From contig NZ_CDMW01000001.1 in NCBI RefSeq assembly GCF_001078705.1, forward strand, positions 1,419,541 through 1,483,540: a DNA stretch of 64,000 nt. The letters run 5' to 3'. Positions 28,805 to 36,438 of the stretch are shown piece by piece. Position 1 is the stretch's first letter; every line of letters starts with the position of its first letter. The notes below the pieces were generated by a model. The model was not told the DNA's origin. It worked only from the letters and a program-made list of their open reading frames with translations, and made no database searches. The DNA comes from Streptococcus sanguinis. Its GTDB lineage: Bacteria > Bacillota > Bacilli > Lactobacillales > Streptococcaceae. The translations under genes were made by a program, and so were the position numbers.

Positions 28805-29566
28805 ATGGCTTTAGTTGAATTTAAAAATGTCGAAAAGTATTACGGAGATTACCATGCTCTGCGCAATATCAATCTCAGTTTTGAAAAAGGGCAAGTAGTT
28901 GTACTGCTGGGACCATCCGGCTCAGGAAAATCTACTCTTATCCGTACAATCAACGCTTTAGAAGGCATTGACCAGGGAAGCTTAATTGTCAATGGCCACG
29001 AGGTCACGAACACTGCTGCCAAAGAACTGGTCAACTTACGTAAAGAAGTCGGAATGGTCTTTCAACATTTTAATCTTTACCCCCACAAAACGGTGTTAGA
29101 AAATGTTACCTTGGCGCCTATTAAAGTTCTAGGAATGGATAAACAAGAAGCTAAAAAAATCGCTCAAAAATATCTAGAATTTGTCAACATGTGGGACAAG
29201 AAAGACTCTTACCCAGGCATGCTATCCGGTGGACAAAAACAAAGGATTGCCATTGCCCGTGGTTTAGCCATGCATCCTGAGCTCCTGCTCTTTGATGAAC
29301 CTACTTCTGCCCTGGACCCTGAAACAATCGGGGATGTTCTGGCTGTTATGCAAAAATTAGCCAAAGACGGCATGAACATGATTGTGGTCACACACGAAAT
29401 GGGATTTGCCCGTGAGGTAGCTGACCGCATTATCTTCATGGCAGACGGTGAGGTGCTAGTGGATACTACTGATGTTGATGCTTTCTTTGACAATCCTACT
29501 GAACCACGCGCTAAGCAATTTCTCAGTAAAATTATCAACCATGAGAGTGATAACGTGCTTTCTTAG
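28805..29566 (+). CDS. Polar amino-acid ABC transporter, ATP-binding protein
   Basis: 253 residues; Walker A GPSGSGKST, Q-loop VFQHFNLYPHKTVLENV, signature LSGGQKQRIAIARGLA, Walker B LLLFDEPTSALDPE, H-loop VTHEMGFAREVADR: the GlnQ/PAAT subgroup. The frame is open to 28742, but that region is the promoter; the ATG at 28805 has AAGGAGAAGG ahead. First gene of a four-gene import operon (ATPase, binding protein, two permeases) with intergenic gaps of 10-14 bases. Confidence 0.94.
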   Translation: MALVEFKNVEKYYGDYHALRNINLSFEKGQVVVLLGPSGSGKSTLIRTINALEGIDQGSLIVNGHEVTNTAAKELVNLRKEVGMVFQHFNLYPHKTVLENVTLAPIKVLGMDKQEAKKIAQKYLEFVNMWDKKDSYPGMLSGGQKQRIAIARGLAMHPELLLFDEPTSALDPETIGDVLAVMQKLAKDGMNMIVVTHEMGFAREVADRIIFMADGEVLVDTTDVDAFFDNPTEPRAKQFLSKIINHESDNVLS

Positions 29567-29580
29567 AAAGGAGAAGATCT

Positions 29581-30393
29581 ATGAAACTAAAGAAAATAAT
29601 CATCAGCCTAGTCTTACTCCTATTGACTCTTGGCTTGATTCACGCCGTTCCCGCACAAGCCGATTCCATTACCAGCCAACAGGTCAAGGCTATCCAGAAA
29701 CGTGGTGTCCTCAATGTCGGTGTCAAACAGGATGTACCTAACTTTGGTTACCTCAATCCTGATAGTAATACTTACAGCGGTCTAGAAATCGATATTGCAA
29801 AAAAGATTGCCAAGGAACTAGGCGTCAAAATCAACTACGTCCCAGTTACTGCACAAACTCGCGGACCACTTCTGGACAACGGACAAGTTGACATGGTCAT
29901 TGCGACCTTTACCATCACAGACGAGCGTAAGGAAATCTATAATTTTACAACCCCTTACTACACTGATGCTTCTGGTTTTTTAGTTAATAAATCCAGCAAA
30001 ATTACAGACATCAAGGACTTGAATAACAAGACTATCGGCGTCGTCCAAGGCTCTATCACTCAGACCTTGCTAGAAGAAATCGCCCAAGAGAAAAAGCTCA
30101 ACTTCAAATATGTGGAATTAGGCTCCTATCCTGAACTTGCTGTTTCCTTGCGGGCTCATCGTATTGATGCCATTTCTGTTGACAAGTCCATCCTGACTGG
30201 TTATGTAAGTTCCAAGTCAAACATTCTGGATTACAGCTTCAAAAAAGCCGATTATGGTGTGGTAACAAAAAAATCCAATACTCAATTGAATGACTATGTA
30301 GATGGCCTAATCTCTAAATGGAAGGAAGACGGCAGTCTACAGAAAATTTATGACAAATATGATTTAAAACCATCTGCTTCAACAGATGATTAG
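29581..30393 (+). CDS. Amino-acid ABC transporter substrate-binding protein, non-lipoprotein type
   Basis: 270 residues with the SBP family 3 fold (VLNVGVKQDVPNFGYLNP, YSGLEIDIAKKIAKELG, DMVIATFTITDERK, TTPYYTDASGFLV). Substrate probably glutamine/glutamate or another polar amino acid. The signal peptide (MKLKKIIISLVLLLLTLGLI...AVPAQADS) ends in an AQA-D type signal peptidase I site and has no cysteine, unlike most Gram-positive binding proteins, which are lipid-anchored. It may be released or held by the permease. Confidence 0.9.
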   Translation: MKLKKIIISLVLLLLTLGLIHAVPAQADSITSQQVKAIQKRGVLNVGVKQDVPNFGYLNPDSNTYSGLEIDIAKKIAKELGVKINYVPVTAQTRGPLLDNGQVDMVIATFTITDERKEIYNFTTPYYTDASGFLVNKSSKITDIKDLNNKTIGVVQGSITQTLLEEIAQEKKLNFKYVELGSYPELAVSLRAHRIDAISVDKSILTGYVSSKSNILDYSFKKADYGVVTKKSNTQLNDYVDGLISKWKEDGSLQKIYDKYDLKPSASTDD

Positions 30394-30405
30394 AAAGGAG
30401 ACCCC

Positions 30406-31086
30406 ATGAGTTTTAGTATTTCTTCTTGGCAGGCCTACTTTGCGGACTTTGGCAAGTTTTTCCAAGGATTCCTCTTTACCTTAGCCATTTCTATCGGTGC
30501 CCTGACCTTGGCTCTTTTACTAGGGATTTTCTTCGGAGCTATCAGCACAGGTAAGCATAAAATTCTACGTGGTCTAGCTCGTATTTTTGTTGAGTTTTAT
30601 CAGAATACACCACTCTTAGTGCAATTTGTGATTGTCTTTTACGGTCTTCCGCTAGTCAGCAATTACACCATCATGCCCTCAATCTATTGGACTGCGGTTC
30701 TCTGTGTAGGATTGTATCACGGTGCTTACATCGCCGAAGTCATCCGCTCAGGTATCCAGTCCATTCCTCGCGGACAGACTGAAGCTGCACTCTCTCAGGG
30801 CTTTACCTATGTCGAAACTATGCGATATATCATCCTGCCCCAAGCTTTTCGGATTATCCTGCCACCGTTAATCAATCAGGTCGTCAATCTGATAAAAAAC
30901 ACTTCTACCGTCGCTATTATCTCTGGTATGGATCTGATGTTCGTGACCAAGTCCTGGTCTGCTCTGAATTCCAACTACATCCCAGCATTTGCTGGAGCAG
31001 CTTTGCTCTACTTCCTTCTTTGCTTCCCAATCGCCAGCTGGGGACGTAAGGTAGAAGAAGCCAATAAACAAGCTTACAGTACCTAA
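30406..31086 (+). CDS. Amino-acid ABC transporter permease (first)
   Basis: 226 residues with five to six membrane helices, His/Glu/Gln/Arg/opine transporter permease subfamily: FVEFYQNTPLLVQ, the EAA loop EVIRSGIQSIPRGQTEAALSQG split over residues ~120-145, and QAFRIILPPLINQ. Partner of the next permease, forming a heterodimeric channel. Confidence 0.93.
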   Translation: MSFSISSWQAYFADFGKFFQGFLFTLAISIGALTLALLLGIFFGAISTGKHKILRGLARIFVEFYQNTPLLVQFVIVFYGLPLVSNYTIMPSIYWTAVLCVGLYHGAYIAEVIRSGIQSIPRGQTEAALSQGFTYVETMRYIILPQAFRIILPPLINQVVNLIKNTSTVAIISGMDLMFVTKSWSALNSNYIPAFAGAALLYFLLCFPIASWGRKVEEANKQAYST

Positions 31087-31096
31087 GGAGGTCTCT

Positions 31097-31756
31097 ATGG
31101 AAAATATTTTAAAAGTCTTAACCACAAACAACCTCCTCTTTATCCTTAAGGGGCTCTGGCTGACGCTACAAATTTCTTTCATTTCCATTGTCCTATCCAC
31201 GATTTTTGGAACTATTCTAGCAGTCATGAGAAACGGAAAAAATAAACTGCTCAAGCTGATTGCCAGCATTTATATCGAATTTGTCCGTAATGTACCCAAT
31301 CTGCTCTGGATTTTCACTATCTTTTTAGTCTTTCAGATTAAGTCAACGCCAGCCGGTATCATTAGCTTCACTGTCTTTACTTCTGCTGCTTTGGCAGAAA
31401 TTATCCGGGGCGGTCTCAATGCCATTAACCCAGGTCAGACTGAAGCTGGCTTATCTCAAGGATTTACTCAGTTTCAGATTCTGCGTTATATCATCCTACC
31501 TCAGGCTATTCGGAAAATGCTGCCAGCCATCATTTCTCAGTTTGTCACAGTGATCAAGGATACCAGCCTTCTCTATTCTGTTATTGCGCTCCAAGAACTC
31601 TTTGGTTCTGCTCAAATTCTAATGGGACGCTATTTTGAAGCTGAACAGGTCTTCGCACTCTACCTATTAGTAGCAGCCATCTATTTCCTGATTAACTTCG
31701 CCATTTCCAGCTTCTCGCGCAAGCTATCTCAACGCTGGGCTCAAGCTGCAGAATAG
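31097..31756 (+). CDS. Amino-acid ABC transporter permease (second)
   Basis: 219 residues, same subfamily as the preceding permease: YIEFVRNVPNLLWIF, EIIRGGLNAINPGQTEAGLSQG region as EAA loop, LPQAIRKMLPAIISQ. Only 10 bases after the first permease. A terminator at 31785-31812 closes the operon. Confidence 0.93.
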   Translation: MENILKVLTTNNLLFILKGLWLTLQISFISIVLSTIFGTILAVMRNGKNKLLKLIASIYIEFVRNVPNLLWIFTIFLVFQIKSTPAGIISFTVFTSAALAEIIRGGLNAINPGQTEAGLSQGFTQFQILRYIILPQAIRKMLPAIISQFVTVIKDTSLLYSVIALQELFGSAQILMGRYFEAEQVFALYLLVAAIYFLINFAISSFSRKLSQRWAQAAE

Positions 31757-31784
31757 ATAGCTCAAATACAGACCTACTGTGCAA

Positions 31785-31812
31785 AAGTTGAGTTTACCAA
31801 CTCAGCTTTTTT
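31785..31812 (+). terminator. Terminator of the amino-acid ABC operon
   Basis: AAGTTGAGTT and AACTCAGCTT form a 10-bp stem with a 4-base loop, followed by TTTTTT. Confidence 0.8.
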
Positions 31813-31864
31813 ATTTTTCATATTTGTGGTAGAATAATATCAAAGGATAGATAAGGAGAACAAT

Positions 31865-32263
31865 ATGAAAAAACTAATATGGCTTTTCATCACTTTCTTA
31901 ACACTAATCTTTCTCAGCGCCTGCGGTCAGCACGCTAGCTTCCAGGGAAAATGGAAGGCTCAGAAAGCAAACGGAGAGGACATTGACATTGTCTTCAATG
32001 ACAAAACAGGCAAGCTAGGTGATAAAGAATTTCACTATAAGATAGATAAGTCAGGCTATCAAGATAATACTAAATATTTTAGTATCACTGTCAGCGACAC
32101 CTATCACTACACCATCCTTTTCCCAGATGATGATATGAAAATAGCTACTCTTCTAGAACCAGACGACCCGTCTAGCGACCCTCTCTATGGGGAAATGCTC
32201 TATGCCATGAACCGAAATGAATATCCTGATTTTGATGATTATGTGGATAAATACTTGAATTAA
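31865..32263 (+). CDS. Small lipoprotein, hypothetical
   Basis: 132 residues. The signal peptide ends in the lipobox LSAC (MKKLIWLFITFL...FLSACGQ), so it should be anchored by Lgt and cleaved by signal peptidase II. The mature part starts QHASFQGKWKAQKANGEDIDIVFN and looks like a small beta-rich domain, with an acidic C-terminus (PDFDDYVDKYLN). A DUF-type family cannot be named. Monocistronic; an imperfect hairpin with T-run follows at 32268-32300. Confidence 0.8.
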   Translation: MKKLIWLFITFLTLIFLSACGQHASFQGKWKAQKANGEDIDIVFNDKTGKLGDKEFHYKIDKSGYQDNTKYFSITVSDTYHYTILFPDDDMKIATLLEPDDPSSDPLYGEMLYAMNRNEYPDFDDYVDKYLN

Positions 32264-32267
32264 AACT

Positions 32268-32300
32268 AGAAAGACCACTGATGTAGTCAGCGGCCTTTTT
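32268..32300 (+). terminator. Terminator of the lipoprotein gene
   Basis: AAGACCACTGA and TCAGCGGCCTT pair with two A-C mismatches and lead into TTTTT. Confidence 0.55.
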
Positions 32301-32301
32301 A

Positions 32302-32673
32302 TTATTCTTTTTTAAATAGTTTGTCAGCTAGAAAAACAGCATTTAGTACTCTAGGAAATCCAACATAAGGGATGCACTGCAAAAAGCATTCTATAATCTT
32401 TTCGGGGGTTAAGCCAACATTTAAAGCCGCTTGAATATGTACTTCCAGCTGTGCTTCACAACCCCCCTGTGTCAAAAGGCTAGCAAGAGTGACGATTTCT
32501 CGCTCCTGTAGATTCAGTCCCTCCCGACTATAGATATCGCCAAAAGCAAATTCTACAATATAGTCTCCTAGATCGGGAGCTATTTCTTTCAGAGAGGAAA
32601 TGACCTTCTCACCGCCCTCACCATCAATCTGATTGAGTCTTTCTAATCCACGTTCAAATCGCTTATTTTTCAT
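32302..32673 (-). CDS. Carboxymuconolactone decarboxylase family protein
   Basis: 123 residues of the CMD/AhpD superfamily: FGDIYSREGLNLQEREIVTLASLLTQGG, then CEAQLEVHIQAALNVGLTPEKIIECFLQ. It has the QLxxHixxAlnvG helix pair but not the AhpD CxxC. Two ATGs lie six bases apart; AAGGAGG is 9 bases before the second, which is preferred. Divergently paired with a MerR regulator, the arrangement of Bacillus yraC with adhR, where the system answers aldehyde stress. The natural substrate is unknown. Confidence 0.85.
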   Translation of the reverse strand: MKNKRFERGLERLNQIDGEGGEKVISSLKEIAPDLGDYIVEFAFGDIYSREGLNLQEREIVTLASLLTQGGCEAQLEVHIQAALNVGLTPEKIIECFLQCIPYVGFPRVLNAVFLADKLFKKE

Positions 32674-32705
32674 TTGCATTTACCTCCTTAAACGATTACA
32701 ATGTC

Positions 32706-32736
32706 ATTATAAATCTTAGACCATACTCTAAGTCAA
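32706..32736 (-). promoter_or_regulatory. MerR-type promoter with 19-bp spacer and operator dyad
   Basis: On the minus strand: TTGACT, a 19-bp spacer, TATAAT. Inside the spacer lies the dyad CTTAGA-N6-TCTAAG (32715-32732). A 19-bp spacer with a dyad between the boxes is the hallmark of MerR-activated promoters. It drives the CMD gene and is the likely target of the divergent MerR protein. Confidence 0.8.
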
Positions 32737-32756
32737 GAAATCAAAGGAGGTTTTTT

Positions 32757-33119
32757 ATGAAAATCGGTCTATTTGCCCAAAAAGTGAATTTATCAACGCA
32801 TACGCTCCGATATTATGAGAAACGAGGATTGATTAAAGTTGATAGAGATCAAAGTGGTCAGCGTTCCTACGACGAGAACGATCTTGCTTGGGTTCAGTTT
32901 ATTCAGCGTTTAAAAGATACGGGTATGCATTTGAAAGATATTCAGAGATATGCTGACTTGCGCTACCAGGGTGATGGCAGTCTGAAAGAACGCTTAGAAA
33001 TGCTGCAGAAGCACCGCAGTTTTGTTCAAGAACAAATTAAAAATTGGCAAATGTCACTAAAAAAATTAGATAATAAAATTGAATGGTATCAAGCAGAAAT
33101 CAGGAATCTTCCTAAATAG
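32757..33119 (+). CDS. MerR family transcriptional regulator (AdhR/NmlR-like)
   Basis: 120 residues: MerR winged-helix domain (MKIGLFAQKVNLSTHTLRYYEKRGLI, RSYDENDLAWVQFIQRLKDTGMHLKDI) and a C-terminal dimerisation coiled coil. Overall it resembles the aldehyde-stress regulators AdhR and NmlR, but the translated protein contains no cysteine at all, so it cannot use the thiol switch described for those regulators. AAGGAGG precedes the ATG. Divergent from the CMD gene with its MerR-type promoter in between. Confidence 0.88.
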   Translation: MKIGLFAQKVNLSTHTLRYYEKRGLIKVDRDQSGQRSYDENDLAWVQFIQRLKDTGMHLKDIQRYADLRYQGDGSLKERLEMLQKHRSFVQEQIKNWQMSLKKLDNKIEWYQAEIRNLPK

Positions 33120-33129
33120 TCTATAAACG

Positions 33130-33154
33130 AAACCCGAGCTAATTGCTCGGGTTT
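33130..33154. terminator. Terminator between merR-like gene and convergent thrS
   Basis: AAACCCGAGC (33130-33139), 5-base loop, GCTCGGGTTT (33145-33154). Perfect 10-bp stem usable from both sides. Confidence 0.8.
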
Positions 33155-33173
33155 AATTGTTATCTAATGAGTT

Positions 33174-35117
33174 CTACTTTTCAACGCGGGATTTGCTAGC
33201 AATGTCTGCTAAGATTTGCTCTACAAATTCGTCTACTTGTATTGTATGTGTTTCTTTTTGACCGTAGCGGCGGACATTAACAGTACCGTCTTCTACTTCC
33301 TTGTCACCAACAATTAACTGATAAGGAATCTTGCTAGTTTGTGAGGCACGAATCTTATACTGCATCTTTTCATTACGCTCATCCACATCAGCACGGACAC
33401 CCTTGTCACGCAGCTTCTTAGCTACTTGCCAAGCATAGTCAATATGGGCTTCGTTAGAAACCGGAATCAAAGTCACTTGATGCGGAGCCAGCCAAGTCGG
33501 GAAGGCACCCTTGTAATTTTCAATCAAGATAGCTGTGAAGCGCTCCATGGTTGAGATAACTCCACGGTGAATCATAACTGGGCGATGCTCTTCACCGTCA
33601 GCTCCGACATACTTGAGGTCAAAACGCTCTGGCAAGAGGAAGTCCAGCTGGATAGTTGACAGAGTTTCTTCATTTCCTAGGGCTGTTTTAACCTGAATAT
33701 CAAGTTTTGGACCGTAGAAGGCTGCTTCTCCTTCTGCTTCAAAGTAGTCCACACCCATTTCGTCCAAGGCTGCTCGCAGCATGGTTTGGGCATTTTCCCA
33801 CATCTCATCGTTATCAAAATACTTATGCGTATCCTGAGGATCACGAAGAGACAGACGGAAACGATATTCTGTCAAGTTGAAGTCGGCATAAACGTCGATA
33901 ATCAACTGCAGCGCACGCTGGAATTCTTCTTGAATCTGTTCTGGCGTTACAAACAAGTGGCCATCGTTCAAGGACATTTCACGCACCCGTTGCAAACCAG
34001 TCAGGGCACCAGATTTTTCATAGCGGTGCATCATGCCAATCTCAGCGATACGGATTGGCAGCTCGCGGTATGAGTGAACATGATGTTTGTAGACTTGGAT
34101 GTGGTGAGGGCAGTTCATGGGACGAAGAACAAACTCCTCTCCATCACCCATATCCATGGTTGGGAACATATCCTCTTGGTAGTGCTCCCAGTGGCCAGAA
34201 GTCTTATAAAGCTCCACAGAAGCTAACGGCGGAGTGTAGACGTGTTGGTAGCCTGAAGCCAACTCTTTGTCAACGATGTAGCGCTCCAACTCGCGACGAA
34301 CCGTCGCACCGTTTGGCAGCCAAAATGGCAAACCTTGACCCACTTCTTGAGAAATCATGAAGAGATCCAGTTCTTTCCCTAACTTACGGTGGTCGCGTTC
34401 TTTAGCTTCTTCCCGCATTTGCAGATATTTCTTCAGGTCTTTCTTGTCAAACCAAGCAGTACCATAGACCCGCTGCATCATAGCATTATCGCTGTTCCCG
34501 CGCCAGTATGCACCGGCCACGTTCAAGAGGTGGAAGATTTGGATGCGACCAGTTGATGGAACGTGAGGCCCACGGCAGAGATCCACATATTCACCCTGAC
34601 GGTAGATGGTCAAACCGCCCTCGTCTTCTGAGTGCTCTTCAATCAATTCCAACTTGTAAGGATCGTTTTTGAAAATTTCACGCGCCTCATCCTTGGTCAC
34701 TTCCTCACGGATGGATGGGAAGTTTTCTTTGACGATTTTCTTCATTTCTTCTTCGATACGAGACAGATCTTCATTTGAAATTTGCCCTGCTTCATTGTCC
34801 GTATCGTAGTAGAAACCATCCTGAATGGCGGGACCAACGCCCAAGTGAATATCTGGGAAAAGACGGCGAGCTGCCTGCGCAAACAAGTGGGCTGCTGAGT
34901 GACGCAAGATATCTAAAGCATCTTCGTGGTCAGGTGTCACGATTTCGATGGCACCATCTTCAGTGATGGCACGAGTCGTATCAATCAATTTGCCGTTGAA
35001 TTTACCAGCCAAAGCTTTTTTAGCTAGGGAATTGCTGATAGATTGGGCAATTTCAAAAGTTGTAACGCTAGATTCGAATTCACGAACAGCGCCATCTGGG
35101 AAAGTAATCTTAATCAT
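33174..35117 (-). CDS. thrS: Threonyl-tRNA synthetase
   Basis: Class II aminoacyl-tRNA synthetase, 647 residues. TGS domain (1-62), editing domain with [15 protein letters not shown] and the later CRGPHV, catalytic core with motif 2 ([13 protein letters not shown]) and motif 3 ([15 protein letters not shown]), and anticodon-binding domain at the C-terminus ([12 protein letters not shown] onward). It follows a small gene by 31 bases; the T-box leader lies upstream of that small gene, so thrS is most likely the second cistron of a T-box-controlled transcript. Confidence 0.97.
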   Translation of the reverse strand: MIKITFPDGAVREFESSVTTFEIAQSISNSLAKKALAGKFNGKLIDTTRAITEDGAIEIVTPDHEDALDILRHSAAHLFAQAARRLFPDIHLGVGPAIQDGFYYDTDNEAGQISNEDLSRIEEEMKKIVKENFPSIREEVTKDEAREIFKNDPYKLELIEEHSEDEGGLTIYRQGEYVDLCRGPHVPSTGRIQIFHLLNVAGAYWRGNSDNAMMQRVYGTAWFDKKDLKKYLQMREEAKERDHRKLGKELDLFMISQEVGQGLPFWLPNGATVRRELERYIVDKELASGYQHVYTPPLASVELYKTSGHWEHYQEDMFPTMDMGDGEEFVLRPMNCPHHIQVYKHHVHSYRELPIRIAEIGMMHRYEKSGALTGLQRVREMSLNDGHLFVTPEQIQEEFQRALQLIIDVYADFNLTEYRFRLSLRDPQDTHKYFDNDEMWENAQTMLRAALDEMGVDYFEAEGEAAFYGPKLDIQVKTALGNEETLSTIQLDFLLPERFDLKYVGADGEEHRPVMIHRGVISTMERFTAILIENYKGAFPTWLAPHQVTLIPVSNEAHIDYAWQVAKKLRDKGVRADVDERNEKMQYKIRASQTSKIPYQLIVGDKEVEDGTVNVRRYGQKETHTIQVDEFVEQILADIASKSRVEK

Positions 35118-35148
35118 GTATTTTCTCCTTATTTATTATCCAAATATT

Positions 35149-35547
35149 TTAAGAATCTATTCTTTTATTGTAATAGTTTATTTCTAGGATTTTTTGTAGC
35201 TCAGTTTTATGCCAGCCTGCACCAATCATTACCTTATTAACATTAAATTCAAAACTCTGTTTATCATTCATCGAAAACTTAAGTTTATATCCCATAAACA
35301 GGCGCTTCTTAAATTGATAAGCTTGGATTTCTTCTGCTGAAAATTCTCCTACAACCTCTCCTAATTTCCCCATAGGGGTAATAGAAATAATGTAGATTCC
35401 TGTCTCGGTAAAAACAATTAAAAAGTAGGCATTTGCAGTGCCTCCCAAGCGCTGAGTTCCATAGACCGCATGCAGCGACTCAGCTATGTTCGAATCTAAG
35501 CCATGCTTCATTAAAAAAGCCTTAATTTCTTCAAATTTGAATCCCAT
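35149..35547 (-). CDS. PH-like domain hypothetical protein between T-box and thrS
   Basis: 132 residues, no signal peptide or membrane segment. N-terminal helix (FEEIKAFLMKHGLDSN) then beta-rich sequence with AYFLIVFTETGIYIISITPMG and YKLKFSMNDKQSFEFNVNK, reminiscent of YokE-like bacterial PH domains; assignment is tentative. AAGGAG precedes the ATG. It lies 95 bases downstream of the T-box terminator and 31 bases upstream of thrS, same strand, without an evident promoter or terminator of its own, so it should be induced by threonine starvation together with thrS. Confidence 0.72.
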   Translation of the reverse strand: MGFKFEEIKAFLMKHGLDSNIAESLHAVYGTQRLGGTANAYFLIVFTETGIYIISITPMGKLGEVVGEFSAEEIQAYQFKKRLFMGYKLKFSMNDKQSFEFNVNKVMIGAGWHKTELQKILEINYYNKRIDS

Positions 35548-35642
35548 ACAGAGCTCCTTTATTCATTTTATTTTTTATAATATTGTAGCAAAGTAAAAGC
35601 CATCTCTCGCCAATCAAAAAGTAACAAAAGATAAATGAAAAC

Positions 35643-35850
35643 AAAAAAACGACATCCATAAAAGGACGTCGCAACGTGGTTCCACCTTCATTTATGCAAG
35701 TCAAAAGACTTACACCTCGAATCGGCTCTAACGTAGCCACCGTTTTATGTTTTCATAAAAGCTAATAGAGTAGTCCCAACTGCATCCTCTACGCGATTTC
35801 CAGCTCCACGCGCTCTCTAAAAGATTTCCTGCAGGTGATTTGTCTCTAGA
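35643..35850 (-). promoter_or_regulatory. T-box riboswitch, probably threonine-specific
   Basis: On the minus strand: Stem I closed by TAGAG/CTCTA, with apical motif GCTGGAAATC (35795-35804), an exact fit to GNUGNAANNC; specifier-like ACT followed by A at 35772-35774 (Thr codon); the T-box sequence AAGGTGGAACCACG at 35675-35688; then the terminator CGACGTCC/GGATGTCG (35650-35671) with a 7-T tract. Uncharged tRNA-Thr should stabilise the antiterminator. Downstream genes are the PH-like gene and thrS. Confidence 0.9.
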
Positions 35851-35854
35851 AAAC

Positions 35855-35882
35855 ATTATAGCACGATTGGAGAAATTTGCAA
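35855..35882 (-). promoter_or_regulatory. Promoter of the T-box / thrS transcript
   Basis: TTGCAA (35877-35882), 16-bp spacer, TATAAT (35855-35860) on the minus strand, directly before the T-box leader. Confidence 0.7.
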
Positions 35883-35885
35883 GGG

Positions 35886-36368
35886 CTATTGGCCATCAAA
35901 ACCAGAAAAACGATTGAGAGCCTCTTGACTCAAAGTGGCTGCTTGACGTTTTTTACGGTGTTGCTCTGCCAACAGCATTCCTCCCAAAGAAAGAAATAAC
36001 AAGACATGAATATCCCTAGCATTGTAAAGCGTGGAAGTGATTGGATTATAAATCTTATCTCCTGAGTAAAAAAGTCCGTCAAAAAAGTTTTTGAATAGGT
36101 AATAATACTGAACACCTGGAATCAAAAGAAGAAAGGGCAGTGAAAAACCTTGCATCCGAGTATTTATATAAACAATCACTGCGCCAATCAAAGGAAGCAG
36201 CAAAGCATAATAAAATAAATTAAGATTAGAAAGCCAGTTCAAAACACTTTCTACACTTTCTGTATTGTCTATAAGATATCTCCAAAGCTCTTGCCAAATC
36301 CAATCTGAAGCAATGAAAATGCCATAGAACAAAAGCAGCCACGGCAGCTGTTTGAGATATTTTTTCAT
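35886..36368 (-). CDS. Membrane protein, hypothetical (160 aa)
   Basis: Four hydrophobic segments (about residues 7-25, 50-70, 76-95 and 120-137) and a basic C-terminal tail (EQHRKKRQAATLSQEALNRF). Aromatic-rich and without a recognisable family motif. It stands alone: the T-box promoter begins immediately after its stop, and the glycosyltransferase gene ends 70 bases beyond its start. Function unknown. Confidence 0.65.
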   Translation of the reverse strand: MKKYLKQLPWLLLFYGIFIASDWIWQELWRYLIDNTESVESVLNWLSNLNLFYYALLLPLIGAVIVYINTRMQGFSLPFLLLIPGVQYYYLFKNFFDGLFYSGDKIYNPITSTLYNARDIHVLLFLSLGGMLLAEQHRKKRQAATLSQEALNRFSGFDGQ

Positions 36369-36438
36369 AAGATTTCTCCTCTATTCTATACAAAACCTTG
36401 CATAAACAGCTATTGCCACAATGATGCAAGGCATGTTT

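Noticed and set aside
35531-35740. Minus-strand 69-codon frame over the thrS leader
   Set aside because: It lies across the T-box sequence and terminator; the RNA structure explains the region, and the frame has no ribosome binding site.
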